The notes beneath the pieces were generated by a model that worked only from the letters and a program-made list of their open reading frames with translations, was not told where the DNA came from and searched no databases. A program made the translations under genes and the position numbers. A DNA stretch of 64,000 bases from Bryopsis sp. KO-2023. Lineage: Eukaryota > Chlorophyta > Ulvophyceae > Bryopsidales > Bryopsidaceae. This document shows, in pieces, positions 18,155-27,149 of the stretch. The DNA is taken from NCBI GenBank assembly GCA_030272585.1, contig BSYQ01000005.1, positions 4,371,501 to 4,435,500 on the forward strand, given 5' to 3'. Each line of letters begins with the position of its first letter. Within the stretch, counting starts at the first letter, position 1.

Positions 18155-21096
18155 TTTTGAAAAGTTGGGCCTTTAGGACATTTTCCAAAGCCATGACCCA
18201 CTTCACCGCAGATGTAACATGCGCCTCCGCCTCTAGCTCCGCCTTGTTGCTGCCTTCCGCCACCACCTCGATTTCGTCCGCCACCTCGTCTTCCGCCTCT
18301 TCCGCGGCCACGGCCGCCGCCACCTCTGTTGCCTCCTCCCATTTGCTGATTTTGATCTTGGGGTGGAGGTGGTGGTTGCGGTTGCTGACCTTGCATTTGC
18401 TGGTTCTGATCAGCTTTGGGCTTGTTTTTCCAATTCCAGTTCCATCGCCCTCGTCCGCGACCACGTCCGCGGTTGTTTTGAGATTGGCTACCCAACGAAT
18501 CGATTCTTTCGGCAGTGACTATCGCCGCTTCCACTCCTTCTGTCACCATTGTAACAACTTGATGTCGGATCTGGGGCCGTAGTCCGTCAACAAACGTCAA
18601 GTACTGCTCCTCCTCCGTCATATTCGGAATTCTGAGTATGAGATCCCGAAATGCGTTAATGTAGGAACGAACAGTCCCTGTTTGTTGAAGTTTCCGCAGC
18701 TTCCTACGCGAAACATCGGACATTCTTGTAGGTTCAAAAGCAATAGCTAACTCTTCCACAAGTTGTACCCAGTCCTGGAACATCGGACGAACTCCTTCCC
18801 GAATCCGCATCTCTTGCATATTCCGCCATGTGGCGGCTGAACCAGAGAGATTTGTGCGGAATACTTTAAGCCAAACAGACTCATCCAAATCATAAACTTT
18901 ACAGAAGTTGGTGAGTTCTGCCTGCCAATCCCGAATCCAGCGATCTCCAGCGCCAGTATACGGTTTCGGCATCGGGAATTTGACCGCAGTGGGAATGTGA
19001 AGCAAACGATTTTCTGGACGTGCATAGCCCATAAAATCTGGGACCCCACCTGGGGGACCAGGAGGTCCGCCTCCTCCGCCACCTCCACCACCACCATCTC
19101 CAGGACCGCCTCCTGGGTTCCTAGATGGTCCTTCTCCTCCTCCACCAATATGTGGTCCAGGTGCAGACCCACGGCCACTTCTGTCCGATGGGCCTCCGCC
19201 ACTTCCATCACCGGAACCATCATCATCTCCACCTCCGCCTCCTCCGCCTCCTCCGCCTGCGCGTTGAGGAATACGCGGATAGGATCCCCATCCAACATAG
19301 GGGTTTCCGGATGATGGAGCTCCGTATACATTCACGGAGTGACCTAAGATAGAAGGCCGAATGTATGATGCTCCCATGGCATAATAGCCGGGTGGTGAAA
19401 TCATTGATGGATGTGATAACACTGGCTGAGAAACTGGTGGTGGCATGGGTAATGTTCTAGGTGGCTCGGGTGACGTGGTTGTTGGAGTTGTCAGCGGAAC
19501 AGTTTGTACCACGGGAGAAGCCTGCGTACGCTGTGGCGGTTGTACTGGCTGTAATACCGCTGGTGGTCTTGTATTTGGTGTTTGTCCAAACACAGCGCTA
19601 GGCCTCACGATCGGCCTAGGTACATTTCCCTGTCCGCTGATTGCACTGCCTCGCCCCACTCCAGGAATAATGACTGGGGGTGATGCAGGTCGGGTAATCG
19701 GTCTATTTGCCCGCGGGAATACTGGTGGTATTGGCGGGAAACCTACCGAATCCGGGGCAAAGCCGGATGAGGTTTGGGGCGGTTGACCGAATGGAACTTG
19801 TACTTCGGCCAAGCTTGGTGGTTGTGCCACCGTTCTGGTTCCCGCTCCCGCCATAGCAGCCACAAGAGGTGTTTGTTGAGCAGCGGATGCCATTTGTGTG
19901 GCAACTGCTGCAGCATCTTTCTTCCGCCAAAACTCAAAATTCGACGTGAACTTTGTGTCCGCTACATCCTCAAACACCTTCTTTAGCTCTTGCGCTGTTT
20001 CCGGGTCTTGTAGCATTTCTTGTAACATTTCCCGCGGCTCTCTGCTCCTTGTTGAGCTTCTCGATCTGCTTCTCCTTGAAGACCGACTTTGACTTCTTTT
20101 CAACTCCTCCATTTCCGCTTGTAATCTAGCCGCTGCTTCTTTCGCAGCCGCTGCCTCCTTTAACAAATAGGCTACTTCCGCATGATGCTGTATCTGAAAA
20201 CTTTCCGCTTTTTCTTGCGTCTCTTTGAGATCATACTTAACACGAGCGATTTCCTTGAACTGTTTATCTTGACCCGCATCCATTTCTGCCTGAGTCTCTC
20301 TCAGTTCTTGTTGAACCGTATCCAACCCCCAAAGGGCGTCGTTATATTGCCGGTCATACTCTTCTTCGAGTTTCTTCCTTTTTTCGTCCGTGTCAGCCAC
20401 TTGTTCAGCCAATATCCGCTGAGCCTCTTTGGCTTCGTCCACCTCTTTCTGGGCGACATCACGGATATTCGCCAAGCCAGCTTCCATTTGGCTGAGCCTC
20501 CCCTTGGCTGCAGCATCCAGATCTTGTATCCGCTCATCCAACCTCTCACTGAGCTGTCCTTCGATCTGGTGATGGCGGGACTGTAGAGTAGAGTCCAACA
20601 CATCATGTACTTGGGAAGCCATGCTTGAACAAGCTCCCTCCATCCGACTATCAAGGTGCTCGGCGACCTGGGCTGTCCGCTGGGCAGCCTCCTCGGACAA
20701 TTGGCTGTATAACCGCTCTTGCGATTCATGGAGGTCGCGCTCCTGCAGGCCATCGTTGTGCACGTGCAGGGTCTGGTTATGCACGTTTACTTGGCTCTGT
20801 TGCAGGTGCTGCGTTTGTTGATTGATGAAGACTCCTGGCTCTTCTTCCATCTCCTCATCAAACTCCGGGCCAATGTCCGCTTCCTCATCGCCTGCTTCCT
20901 CCACCATGTCCGGGTGCGCGGGGACACCGTATGCCTGTAAAGGCTGGTCCATTTCTGCCTGTATCGGCAGTCCGACAGCAGGTAATTCCTGAGCGACGAT
21001 CAGCGGATATAGCGGCGGGCCATCTGGGGCGTCGCGCTCTTGCTGATTGTCTTCGATACCGTATTCCAGGTATAGCTGCTCGTCGTGTCCGCTCAT
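18130..21096 (-). CDS. Gag of nested element A (unusually long)
   Basis: 988 residues from ATG 21096. Layout: acidic N terminus; coiled coil about 90-330; SR patch about 335-355; proline-rich segment about 420-580; glycine-rich segments about 620-690; gag core about 700-870 (MPKPYTGAGDRWIRDWQAEL, GSAATWRNMQEM, TVRSYINAFRDLI); Arg-Gly-rich RNA-binding region; CCHC knuckle (CYICGEVGHGFGKC) near the end. Chromovirus gags are usually 300-500 residues, so about 600 residues are extra and lie N-terminal to the core. Confidence 0.93.
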   Translation of the reverse strand: MSGHDEQLYLEYGIEDNQQERDAPDGPPLYPLIVAQELPAVGLPIQAEMDQPLQAYGVPAHPDMVEEAGDEEADIGPEFDEEMEEEPGVFINQQTQHLQQSQVNVHNQTLHVHNDGLQERDLHESQERLYSQLSEEAAQRTAQVAEHLDSRMEGACSSMASQVHDVLDSTLQSRHHQIEGQLSERLDERIQDLDAAAKGRLSQMEAGLANIRDVAQKEVDEAKEAQRILAEQVADTDEKRKKLEEEYDRQYNDALWGLDTVQQELRETQAEMDAGQDKQFKEIARVKYDLKETQEKAESFQIQHHAEVAYLLKEAAAAKEAAARLQAEMEELKRSQSRSSRRSRSRSSTRSREPREMLQEMLQDPETAQELKKVFEDVADTKFTSNFEFWRKKDAAAVATQMASAAQQTPLVAAMAGAGTRTVAQPPSLAEVQVPFGQPPQTSSGFAPDSVGFPPIPPVFPRANRPITRPASPPVIIPGVGRGSAISGQGNVPRPIVRPSAVFGQTPNTRPPAVLQPVQPPQRTQASPVVQTVPLTTPTTTSPEPPRTLPMPPPVSQPVLSHPSMISPPGYYAMGASYIRPSILGHSVNVYGAPSSGNPYVGWGSYPRIPQRAGGGGGGGGGGDDDGSGDGSGGGPSDRSGRGSAPGPHIGGGGEGPSRNPGGGPGDGGGGGGGGGGPPGPPGGVPDFMGYARPENRLLHIPTAVKFPMPKPYTGAGDRWIRDWQAELTNFCKVYDLDESVWLKVFRTNLSGSAATWRNMQEMRIREGVRPMFQDWVQLVEELAIAFEPTRMSDVSRRKLRKLQQTGTVRSYINAFRDLILRIPNMTEEEQYLTFVDGLRPQIRHQVVTMVTEGVEAAIVTAERIDSLGSQSQNNRGRGRGRGRWNWNWKNKPKADQNQQMQGQQPQPPPPPQDQNQQMGGGNRGGGGRGRGRGGRRGGGRNRGGGGRQQQGGARGGGACYICGEVGHGFGKCPKGPTFQKWLKDHAA

Positions 21097-21584
21097 GGTG
21101 GATGTCTTGATTCGTCGGCGGTAGAATCACGTGTCCGTTTGGTGGATTCCGTTGGCGGGTAATCCACGTGACTAATTGGTCACTCTTTGTCAGCGGTTTC
21201 TGGCAGCGGTTTCTGGCACGTAATTTCTGGCGGAAACGTATTCGTCCGCAGAAACGTCCGCTGGCAGACTCGTTTTGTCCGCTCTGCGGTAACCGCGTGC
21301 AGTGTCGACAACTCTCCGACAAACGGAAGTACTACTACGCCGTGCTGTGGTCGTAGCGTCCAAGGATCTATAGATCCTGTGATTTTGGGAGGGATGATCG
21401 AGCGCAGCAACGTGCGTTCTCGTTCGTCCAGCGTTTGGTTAGTGCGCAGCAACACGAAGTAGGTTCCAGACACGAGGGGAAACCTTCTTCGACCTAGCCG
21501 ACCCTGATCTTTTGCACCTCGACTGCAAAATCTCCTGTCGATCTCTTCCACTAAGTAGACTCGACTTGCAGGAAGGGTGCTTCG

Positions 21585-21596
21585 GCTCCGAAACCA
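21585..21596 (-). other. Primer-binding site of nested element A
   Basis: TGGTTTCGGAGC on the minus strand, two bases after the 5' LTR. Same as the outer copy. Confidence 0.85.
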
Positions 21597-21598
21597 GT

Positions 21599-21772
21599 TG
21601 TTAGGCCCCTGTAGGTTTTAGTGAAGTCGTTGCTGAGTCTGAGACTGGGGTCACACACACTACAAACCAGAGAATTAATTTTACAAGTGTTCTCTCTGAA
21701 CTTAACCCCCTAGAACCCGTACTAACCCGTACTACACACTCGTACTGCAAAATGAGTGCGATCAACGTATCA
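21599..21772 (-). repeat. 5' LTR of nested element A
   Basis: 174 bp with TG...CA ends, identical by eye to 11510-11683. It differs from the outer copy's LTRs at a handful of positions around the middle, so the two elements come from slightly different source copies. Confidence 0.93.
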
Positions 21773-21777
21773 GAGAT

Positions 21778-22743
21778 GGTGGTGGTGGAGGTGGCGGAGG
21801 AGGCGGACCTCCTGGTCCCCCAGGTGGGGTCCCAGATTTTATGGGCTATGCACGTCCAGAAAATCGTTTGCTTCACATTCCCAATGCGGTCAAATTCCCG
21901 ATGCCGAAACCGTATACTGGCGCTGGAGATCGCTGGATTCGGGATTGGCAGGCAGAACTCACCAACTTCTGTAAAGTTTATGATTTGGATGAGTCTGTTT
22001 GGCTTAAAGTATTCCGCACAAATCTCTCTGGTTCAGCCGCCACATGGCGGAATATGCAAGAGATGCGGATTCGGGAAGGAGTTCGTCCGATGTTCCAGGA
22101 CTGGGTACAACTTGTGGAAGAGTTAGCTATTGCTTTTGAACCTACAAGAATGTCCGATGTTTCGCGTAGGAAGCTGCGGAAACTTCAACAAACGGGGACT
22201 GTTCGTTCCTACATTAACGCATTTCGGGATCTCATACTCAGAATTCCGAATATGACGGAGGAGGAGCAGTACTTGACGTTTGTTGACGGACTACGGCCCC
22301 AGATCCGACAACAAGTTGTTACAATGGTGACAGAAGGAGTGGAAGCGGCGATAGTCACTGCCGAAAGAATCGATTCGTTGGGAGGCCAATCTCAAAACAA
22401 CCGCGGACGTGGTCGCGGACGAGGGCGATGGAACTGGAATTGGAAAAACAAGCCCAAAGCTGATCAGAACCAGCAAATGCAAGGTCAGCAACCGCAACCA
22501 CCACCTCCACCCCAAGATCAAAATCAGCAAATGGGAGGAGGCAACAGAGGTGGCGGCGGCCGTGGCCGCGGAAGAGGCGGAAGACGAGGTGGCGGACGAA
22601 ATCGAGGTGGTGGCGGAAGGCAGCAACAAGGCGGAGCTAGAGGCGGAGGCGCATGTTACATCTGCGGTGAAGTGGGTCATGGCTTTGGAAAATGTCCTAA
22701 AGGCCCAACTTTTCAAAAATGGCTAAAAGATCACGCCGCATAG
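21778..22743 (+). CDS. Gag of outer element A, C-terminal part
   Basis: Carries the gag core (WIRDWQAELTNF, GSAATWRNM), the Arg-Gly-rich region and the CCHC knuckle CYICGEVGHGFGKC. It continues the gag that begins at 9509; the nested element separates them. The end overlaps pol by 25 bp as in the nested copy. Confidence 0.85.
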   Translation, partial: GGGGGGGGGGPPGPPGGVPDFMGYARPENRLLHIPNAVKFPMPKPYTGAGDRWIRDWQAELTNFCKVYDLDESVWLKVFRTNLSGSAATWRNMQEMRIREGVRPMFQDWVQLVEELAIAFEPTRMSDVSRRKLRKLQQTGTVRSYINAFRDLILRIPNMTEEEQYLTFVDGLRPQIRQQVVTMVTEGVEAAIVTAERIDSLGGQSQNNRGRGRGRGRWNWNWKNKPKADQNQQMQGQQPQPPPPPQDQNQQMGGGNRGGGGRGRGRGGRRGGGRNRGGGGRQQQGGARGGGACYICGEVGHGFGKCPKGPTFQKWLKDHAA

Positions 22744-25700
22744 AGGAGACTTCACTCCATGCGGCCAGAAGAAAAAGAGCCAGACGCCGAAGATATAGAC
22801 ATCGCAGACGTCAGAAGCTCCGGGAGTCACGAGCAAGAGAACGAGAGGGGAATAAAAAGACCGAGAAAGAGTCAAAAAGAAATCCCGCCCAGAGGGCTGA
22901 AAATCCGCTGATGAGTACAAAACTTGGTGACAAAGAGCGGATGGATGATTCAAGTACGGTCATCCTAAGCACTTCCGGCAGAGAGTTGGCGGAAAGTGTT
23001 GGTTCAGTACATGAAGACTCTGGAAGTTCCTCCGGAGATAGCAACCTGGAATCTATCCCGCCTTGTGGAGAGAAACAGGCTTCGGAAGGAAGTGTAAAAA
23101 GTTTAGACCGGACCAGCCCAAGGGTTCCGTCTGACGCCGATGCAAGGGGGGCATCGGACAGAAAGAAACAACCAGGGGTTGAAGGTGGGGATTACCTTCA
23201 AGACAGTTTTAACCCGCTGGTAAATAATCACCACCTTAAGTTCATGGGATATGAGCTTAAGGGGCGGATAGGGGGAGTTTCAATCTCCGCTTATTTGGAC
23301 TGTGGAGCTACGGAAAATTATGTAGCGCAGAAACTTGTGGATCGTTTGGGGTTAGAGTTCTCCTCGTGTAATAAGACCGTTTCATTAGCCAACGGGTCTG
23401 TTTGCAATGTGGACAAACGATGCGGAAACATCAATATGCAGTTGGGCGGATACAAAACCCAGTTTTCTGCGGATGTTTTTCCTCATCTCACATATGACAT
23501 CGTGTTAGGGTTACCGTGGCTCATCGCCAATAACCCGTCCATAGACTTTGCACAGGGAACTATCAACATTCGCCAAGGTCAAGGTTGGATAACAGTACCG
23601 GTAAAGGAAAGACCGACTGATTATCTTCAACTTGCGAATGAAACCACACCTCTCATCACCCACAAGAAGATATTCCGCTACATCAAGAAGCAAACTGAAG
23701 CCACAGATAGTTTGGCTTACTTGGTGGTGGTGCGTGAATCTGACCCCACGGATAGCAATCACTTGATGCAATATCCGTATGAAGGGGTAACCGTTGATAG
23801 CCTTCAAACTTCAGCGGGCACCAACACACCACAAGAGACGGAGGTACCGAAGTTGCTGCATGATCAGATGCATCCGGATATCCGCTCTGTGGTGGAGGAA
23901 TATAGCCACATTTTTCCAAAAGATCTCCCACCTGGCATACCTCCCGTCCGCAAGGGTCATGAATTTAAGATCGACCTTGAGGATGAGAGTATGAGCCCAA
24001 TCCACCGTCCCCTGTACAAACTTTCTCCGGCTGAATTGGATGAAGTTCGGACACAAGTGGATTATCTCCTCGAGCAACGGAAGATTAGGCCGTCAGAGAG
24101 TCCCTGGGGAGCCCCCATACTCTTTGTCCCTAAAAAAGACGGCGGACTGCGGATGTGTGTTGATTACAGATGGATCAACCACTACACCATCAAAAACCGC
24201 TATCCACTTCCGCTCCCCGAAGAGTTAATGGACCGGCTCGCTAAAGCGAAGATCTACACCAAGATCGACCTCCGCTCGGGCTACTGGCAATTTCCAGTCC
24301 GGCCAAAGGATACCCCAAAAACTGCATTCCGCACACGATACGGGCATTTCGAGTTCCTCGTTTGTCCCTTCGGAATGTCCAACTGTCCGGCCCAGTTTCA
24401 AACTATGGTGCAGGATTTGTTGGGGGAGTTTTTGGACCACTTTGTGGTTGTGTTCATTGACGACATTCTGGTGTTTTCCAATTCAGTGGAAGAACATGTC
24501 GATCATTTGAAACAGGTATTCGAGCGGTTACACAAACACAAGCTCTACGCGAAAGCGAGCAAGTGTGAAGTGGGGGTCAGCGAGACCGATTATCTGGGAT
24601 ATCATTTGTCAGGGAAAGGCCTGCAACCAATGAGTGATAAAGTGCGGGCTATTCAAGAATGGAAGGAGTTGAGCTCAGTTGGGGATGTGCGAAGTTTTCT
24701 GGGCATGGTATCTTACTATCGTAAGTTTATACCTGAGTTTGCGCGGATTGCAGGACCCTTACATGATCTGATCAAAAAGAATCATGTGTGGACATGGGGG
24801 CCTATTCAGCGCGAAGCCTTCAGCAAACTCAAGCAAAAGATCACCCGCACCCCCATACTTCTCCTACCCGATCCGCTTCTTAGGTACACCGTAATAACGG
24901 ACGCATCAGGAACTGCATATGGAGCAGTTCTGTGTCAGGACCATGGAAAGGGGCTACAGCCAATAGCCTACCTTTCAAGACGATTAAAACCAGCTGAGAC
25001 ACGATATTCCGCATATGAGCGGGAGCTGGGGGCTGTAGCATATGCGCTCAGCCAATGGCGGCATTACCTCGAAGGAGCGCCTGGGGAGGTTACGGTTATG
25101 ACAGACCATCAGCCGATAACCCACTTCATGACCCAAGCTAAAATGTCGCGGACACAATCCCGATGGTATACGTCAGGGTATTTTGATTCCATCGATCCAA
25201 AAATCGTCTATGTGCCTGGTAAAGCCAATGTACTGGCGGATGCGTTATCCCGAAGCCTTCCTGATTCACAGGATCAAATTCATGCTTTGTCCGCCTGGGT
25301 GGTGGATGAAGCGGATGCATGGAAGACCGCTATTGCGGCAGATCAAAAACTGCAAGCGGAAGTCGCGAAAATCCAAGAGGGTAAACCCACGAAACTTTCG
25401 TTCGAGGATGGCTGGTTGTACTATCAAGCAACTCCCACCTCAGACAAAGTACTAGTGGTTCCAAATGGATACCGGAAAAAGGTTATGGGGGAGTTCCATG
25501 ATGTTCCGAGCGCTGGACACGCAGGTGCCGCCCGGACATCGGATGTGCTACAGCGATACTACTGGTGGAAAGGAGTTGGAAAGGATGTCCAAGCATATGT
25601 GCGGACATGTCCTGTCTGTCAGCGGACAAAAGCTGATACGACGAAGCAGAAAGGGCTTCTGCATCCACTCCCAATACCGACAACAAAGTGGGAACAGATC

Positions 25701-26828
25701 ACCACTGACCTCGTGACTGATTTACCAAAGTCACGTGGGTTCACCGCCATCGCGGTATTTGTTGATCGGTTAACCAAGTACGTTCGCTTCGCACCCTGCA
25801 CTAAGGAAATAACCGCCCCGGAATATGCTAAGTTGTTTGTGGACAAAATATACAAACACTATGGCCTCCCCAAAGTGATAATTTCCGATCGAGACCCCAG
25901 ATTCACAAGTTCCTTCTGGCGGTCTTTATTTTCACTTCTGGGAACCCAACTCCGAATGAGCACAGCCTACCACCCACAAACAGATGGGCAGTCAGAGGTT
26001 ACTATTCGGGTGTTGGAAGACTTTTTGCGGCCTTATGTGGAGCGGTATCCAGACCGCTGGGTTGATTTCTTGGCGACAGCGGAATTTGCTGCCAACAACT
26101 CCCGCAATGTGTCAACCGGCTATGCCCCAGCACACTTATTGTATGGGCAGCATATGGGACAAATTACCGTGCAGAAAAAGTTAACGGCGAAAGAAGAGTC
26201 CGAAATGGCAACCGAAATGGTGAAACGAATGGACGAGCAACTGCAGCAGGCAAAGCAGCAGTATGCAACCGCACAAGAGCGGATGTGTGTCCAAGCGAAC
26301 AAACGGCGGCGGGAAGTAATCTTCAAAGAAGGGGATGAAGTTTTGGTGCGGAGTACATTTATTCCGCTGCAATCCTTGCAAAAGATCCCACCAAAAATCC
26401 GCCGGAGGTTTGTCGGGCCATTCAAAGTGGACAAAGCGATATCCACAGTCGCTTATCGCCTGCAACTACCACCCCATTGGACTATTCATTCTACCTTCCA
26501 TGTCTCCAAGCTGAAGGCATACAACCGCTTGTCAGAAGATGATGAGCGGGAGGTGGAACCTCCCGAAGGGGAGTTGGTGGATGGCGCCATTGAATATGAG
26601 GTCGAGCGTATTCTGCGGGATCGAGGCACACCCAACCGTCGGGAGTACTTGATTCTGTGGAAGGGCTATGATTTGATGGAAGCCACCTGGGAGCCAGAAG
26701 CCCACCTGGCCAATGCCAGCGATATCTTGGCAGAGTATCTCAGAAACCGCACGCGCTTGCCGACCAAAGAGGAAATCCGCTCTAAGCGGGAAGAAAGGCG
26801 GACAAGGCGGCGGAAACAACCTCTTTAG
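22719..26828 (+). CDS. Pol of outer element A
   Basis: 1,369 residues, same length as and nearly identical to pol of the nested copy, with protease, RT (FIDDIL), RNase H, integrase and C-terminal chromodomain in the same positions. The frame is open. Only a few residue differences from the nested copy are visible, in keeping with recent common origin. Confidence 0.95.
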   Translation: MAKRSRRIEETSLHAARRKRARRRRYRHRRRQKLRESRAREREGNKKTEKESKRNPAQRAENPLMSTKLGDKERMDDSSTVILSTSGRELAESVGSVHEDSGSSSGDSNLESIPPCGEKQASEGSVKSLDRTSPRVPSDADARGASDRKKQPGVEGGDYLQDSFNPLVNNHHLKFMGYELKGRIGGVSISAYLDCGATENYVAQKLVDRLGLEFSSCNKTVSLANGSVCNVDKRCGNINMQLGGYKTQFSADVFPHLTYDIVLGLPWLIANNPSIDFAQGTINIRQGQGWITVPVKERPTDYLQLANETTPLITHKKIFRYIKKQTEATDSLAYLVVVRESDPTDSNHLMQYPYEGVTVDSLQTSAGTNTPQETEVPKLLHDQMHPDIRSVVEEYSHIFPKDLPPGIPPVRKGHEFKIDLEDESMSPIHRPLYKLSPAELDEVRTQVDYLLEQRKIRPSESPWGAPILFVPKKDGGLRMCVDYRWINHYTIKNRYPLPLPEELMDRLAKAKIYTKIDLRSGYWQFPVRPKDTPKTAFRTRYGHFEFLVCPFGMSNCPAQFQTMVQDLLGEFLDHFVVVFIDDILVFSNSVEEHVDHLKQVFERLHKHKLYAKASKCEVGVSETDYLGYHLSGKGLQPMSDKVRAIQEWKELSSVGDVRSFLGMVSYYRKFIPEFARIAGPLHDLIKKNHVWTWGPIQREAFSKLKQKITRTPILLLPDPLLRYTVITDASGTAYGAVLCQDHGKGLQPIAYLSRRLKPAETRYSAYERELGAVAYALSQWRHYLEGAPGEVTVMTDHQPITHFMTQAKMSRTQSRWYTSGYFDSIDPKIVYVPGKANVLADALSRSLPDSQDQIHALSAWVVDEADAWKTAIAADQKLQAEVAKIQEGKPTKLSFEDGWLYYQATPTSDKVLVVPNGYRKKVMGEFHDVPSAGHAGAARTSDVLQRYYWWKGVGKDVQAYVRTCPVCQRTKADTTKQKGLLHPLPIPTTKWEQITTDLVTDLPKSRGFTAIAVFVDRLTKYVRFAPCTKEITAPEYAKLFVDKIYKHYGLPKVIISDRDPRFTSSFWRSLFSLLGTQLRMSTAYHPQTDGQSEVTIRVLEDFLRPYVERYPDRWVDFLATAEFAANNSRNVSTGYAPAHLLYGQHMGQITVQKKLTAKEESEMATEMVKRMDEQLQQAKQQYATAQERMCVQANKRRREVIFKEGDEVLVRSTFIPLQSLQKIPPKIRRRFVGPFKVDKAISTVAYRLQLPPHWTIHSTFHVSKLKAYNRLSEDDEREVEPPEGELVDGAIEYEVERILRDRGTPNRREYLILWKGYDLMEATWEPEAHLANASDILAEYLRNRTRLPTKEEIRSKREERRTRRRKQPL

Positions 26829-27031
26829 ATGATACAGGTTGATATGGGGAAGGGAACGATGGTTACTGAGTTGGTATCAGTTCACCCATAATCAAATACA
26901 TCTAAGAGCGAGCTACAGAGAGCTGAGTCAAGATAGCGAGGGTAATATCAAAGCGGGCTAGAACCTTGGATGAGACGACACTCAATAGAGGAAGTCTTCC
27001 ATCAGTGACAAGTGAGTGACTCTATCACTTG

Positions 27032-27037
27032 TATAAA
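27032..27037 (+). promoter_or_regulatory. TATA-like motif before third ORF (outer copy)
   Basis: TATAAA in the pol-ORF3 spacer, 113 bp before the ATG at 27150. It follows a short inverted repeat (ACAAGTGAGTGACTC...ATCACTTGT). Conserved in the nested copy. Confidence 0.3.
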
Positions 27038-27149
27038 CTAGCTAGGCTGCAACCCTCCAGCCCTATTTCGTCAAAAGTTTACGCCGAGCGCACTGAACCT
27101 TCAGAAGCAACCGCCACCAGAGCAAAACATTAAAAGCATTTGCATAAAA

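Larger units (their letters stand above)
11510..21772 (-). mobile_element. Element A, nested copy: complete Ty3/gypsy chromovirus
   Basis: 10,263 bp on the minus strand, inserted into the glycine-rich part of the outer copy's gag. GAGAT is duplicated at 11505-11509 and 21773-21777. Order: 5' LTR 21772-21599, PBS 21596-21585, gag 21096-18130, pol 18154-14045, third ORF 13724-11844, G-rich polypurine tract, 3' LTR 11683-11510. The LTRs appear identical and the three ORFs are open, so it looks whole and very young. Gag and pol overlap by 25 bp in different frames. Confidence 0.95.
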
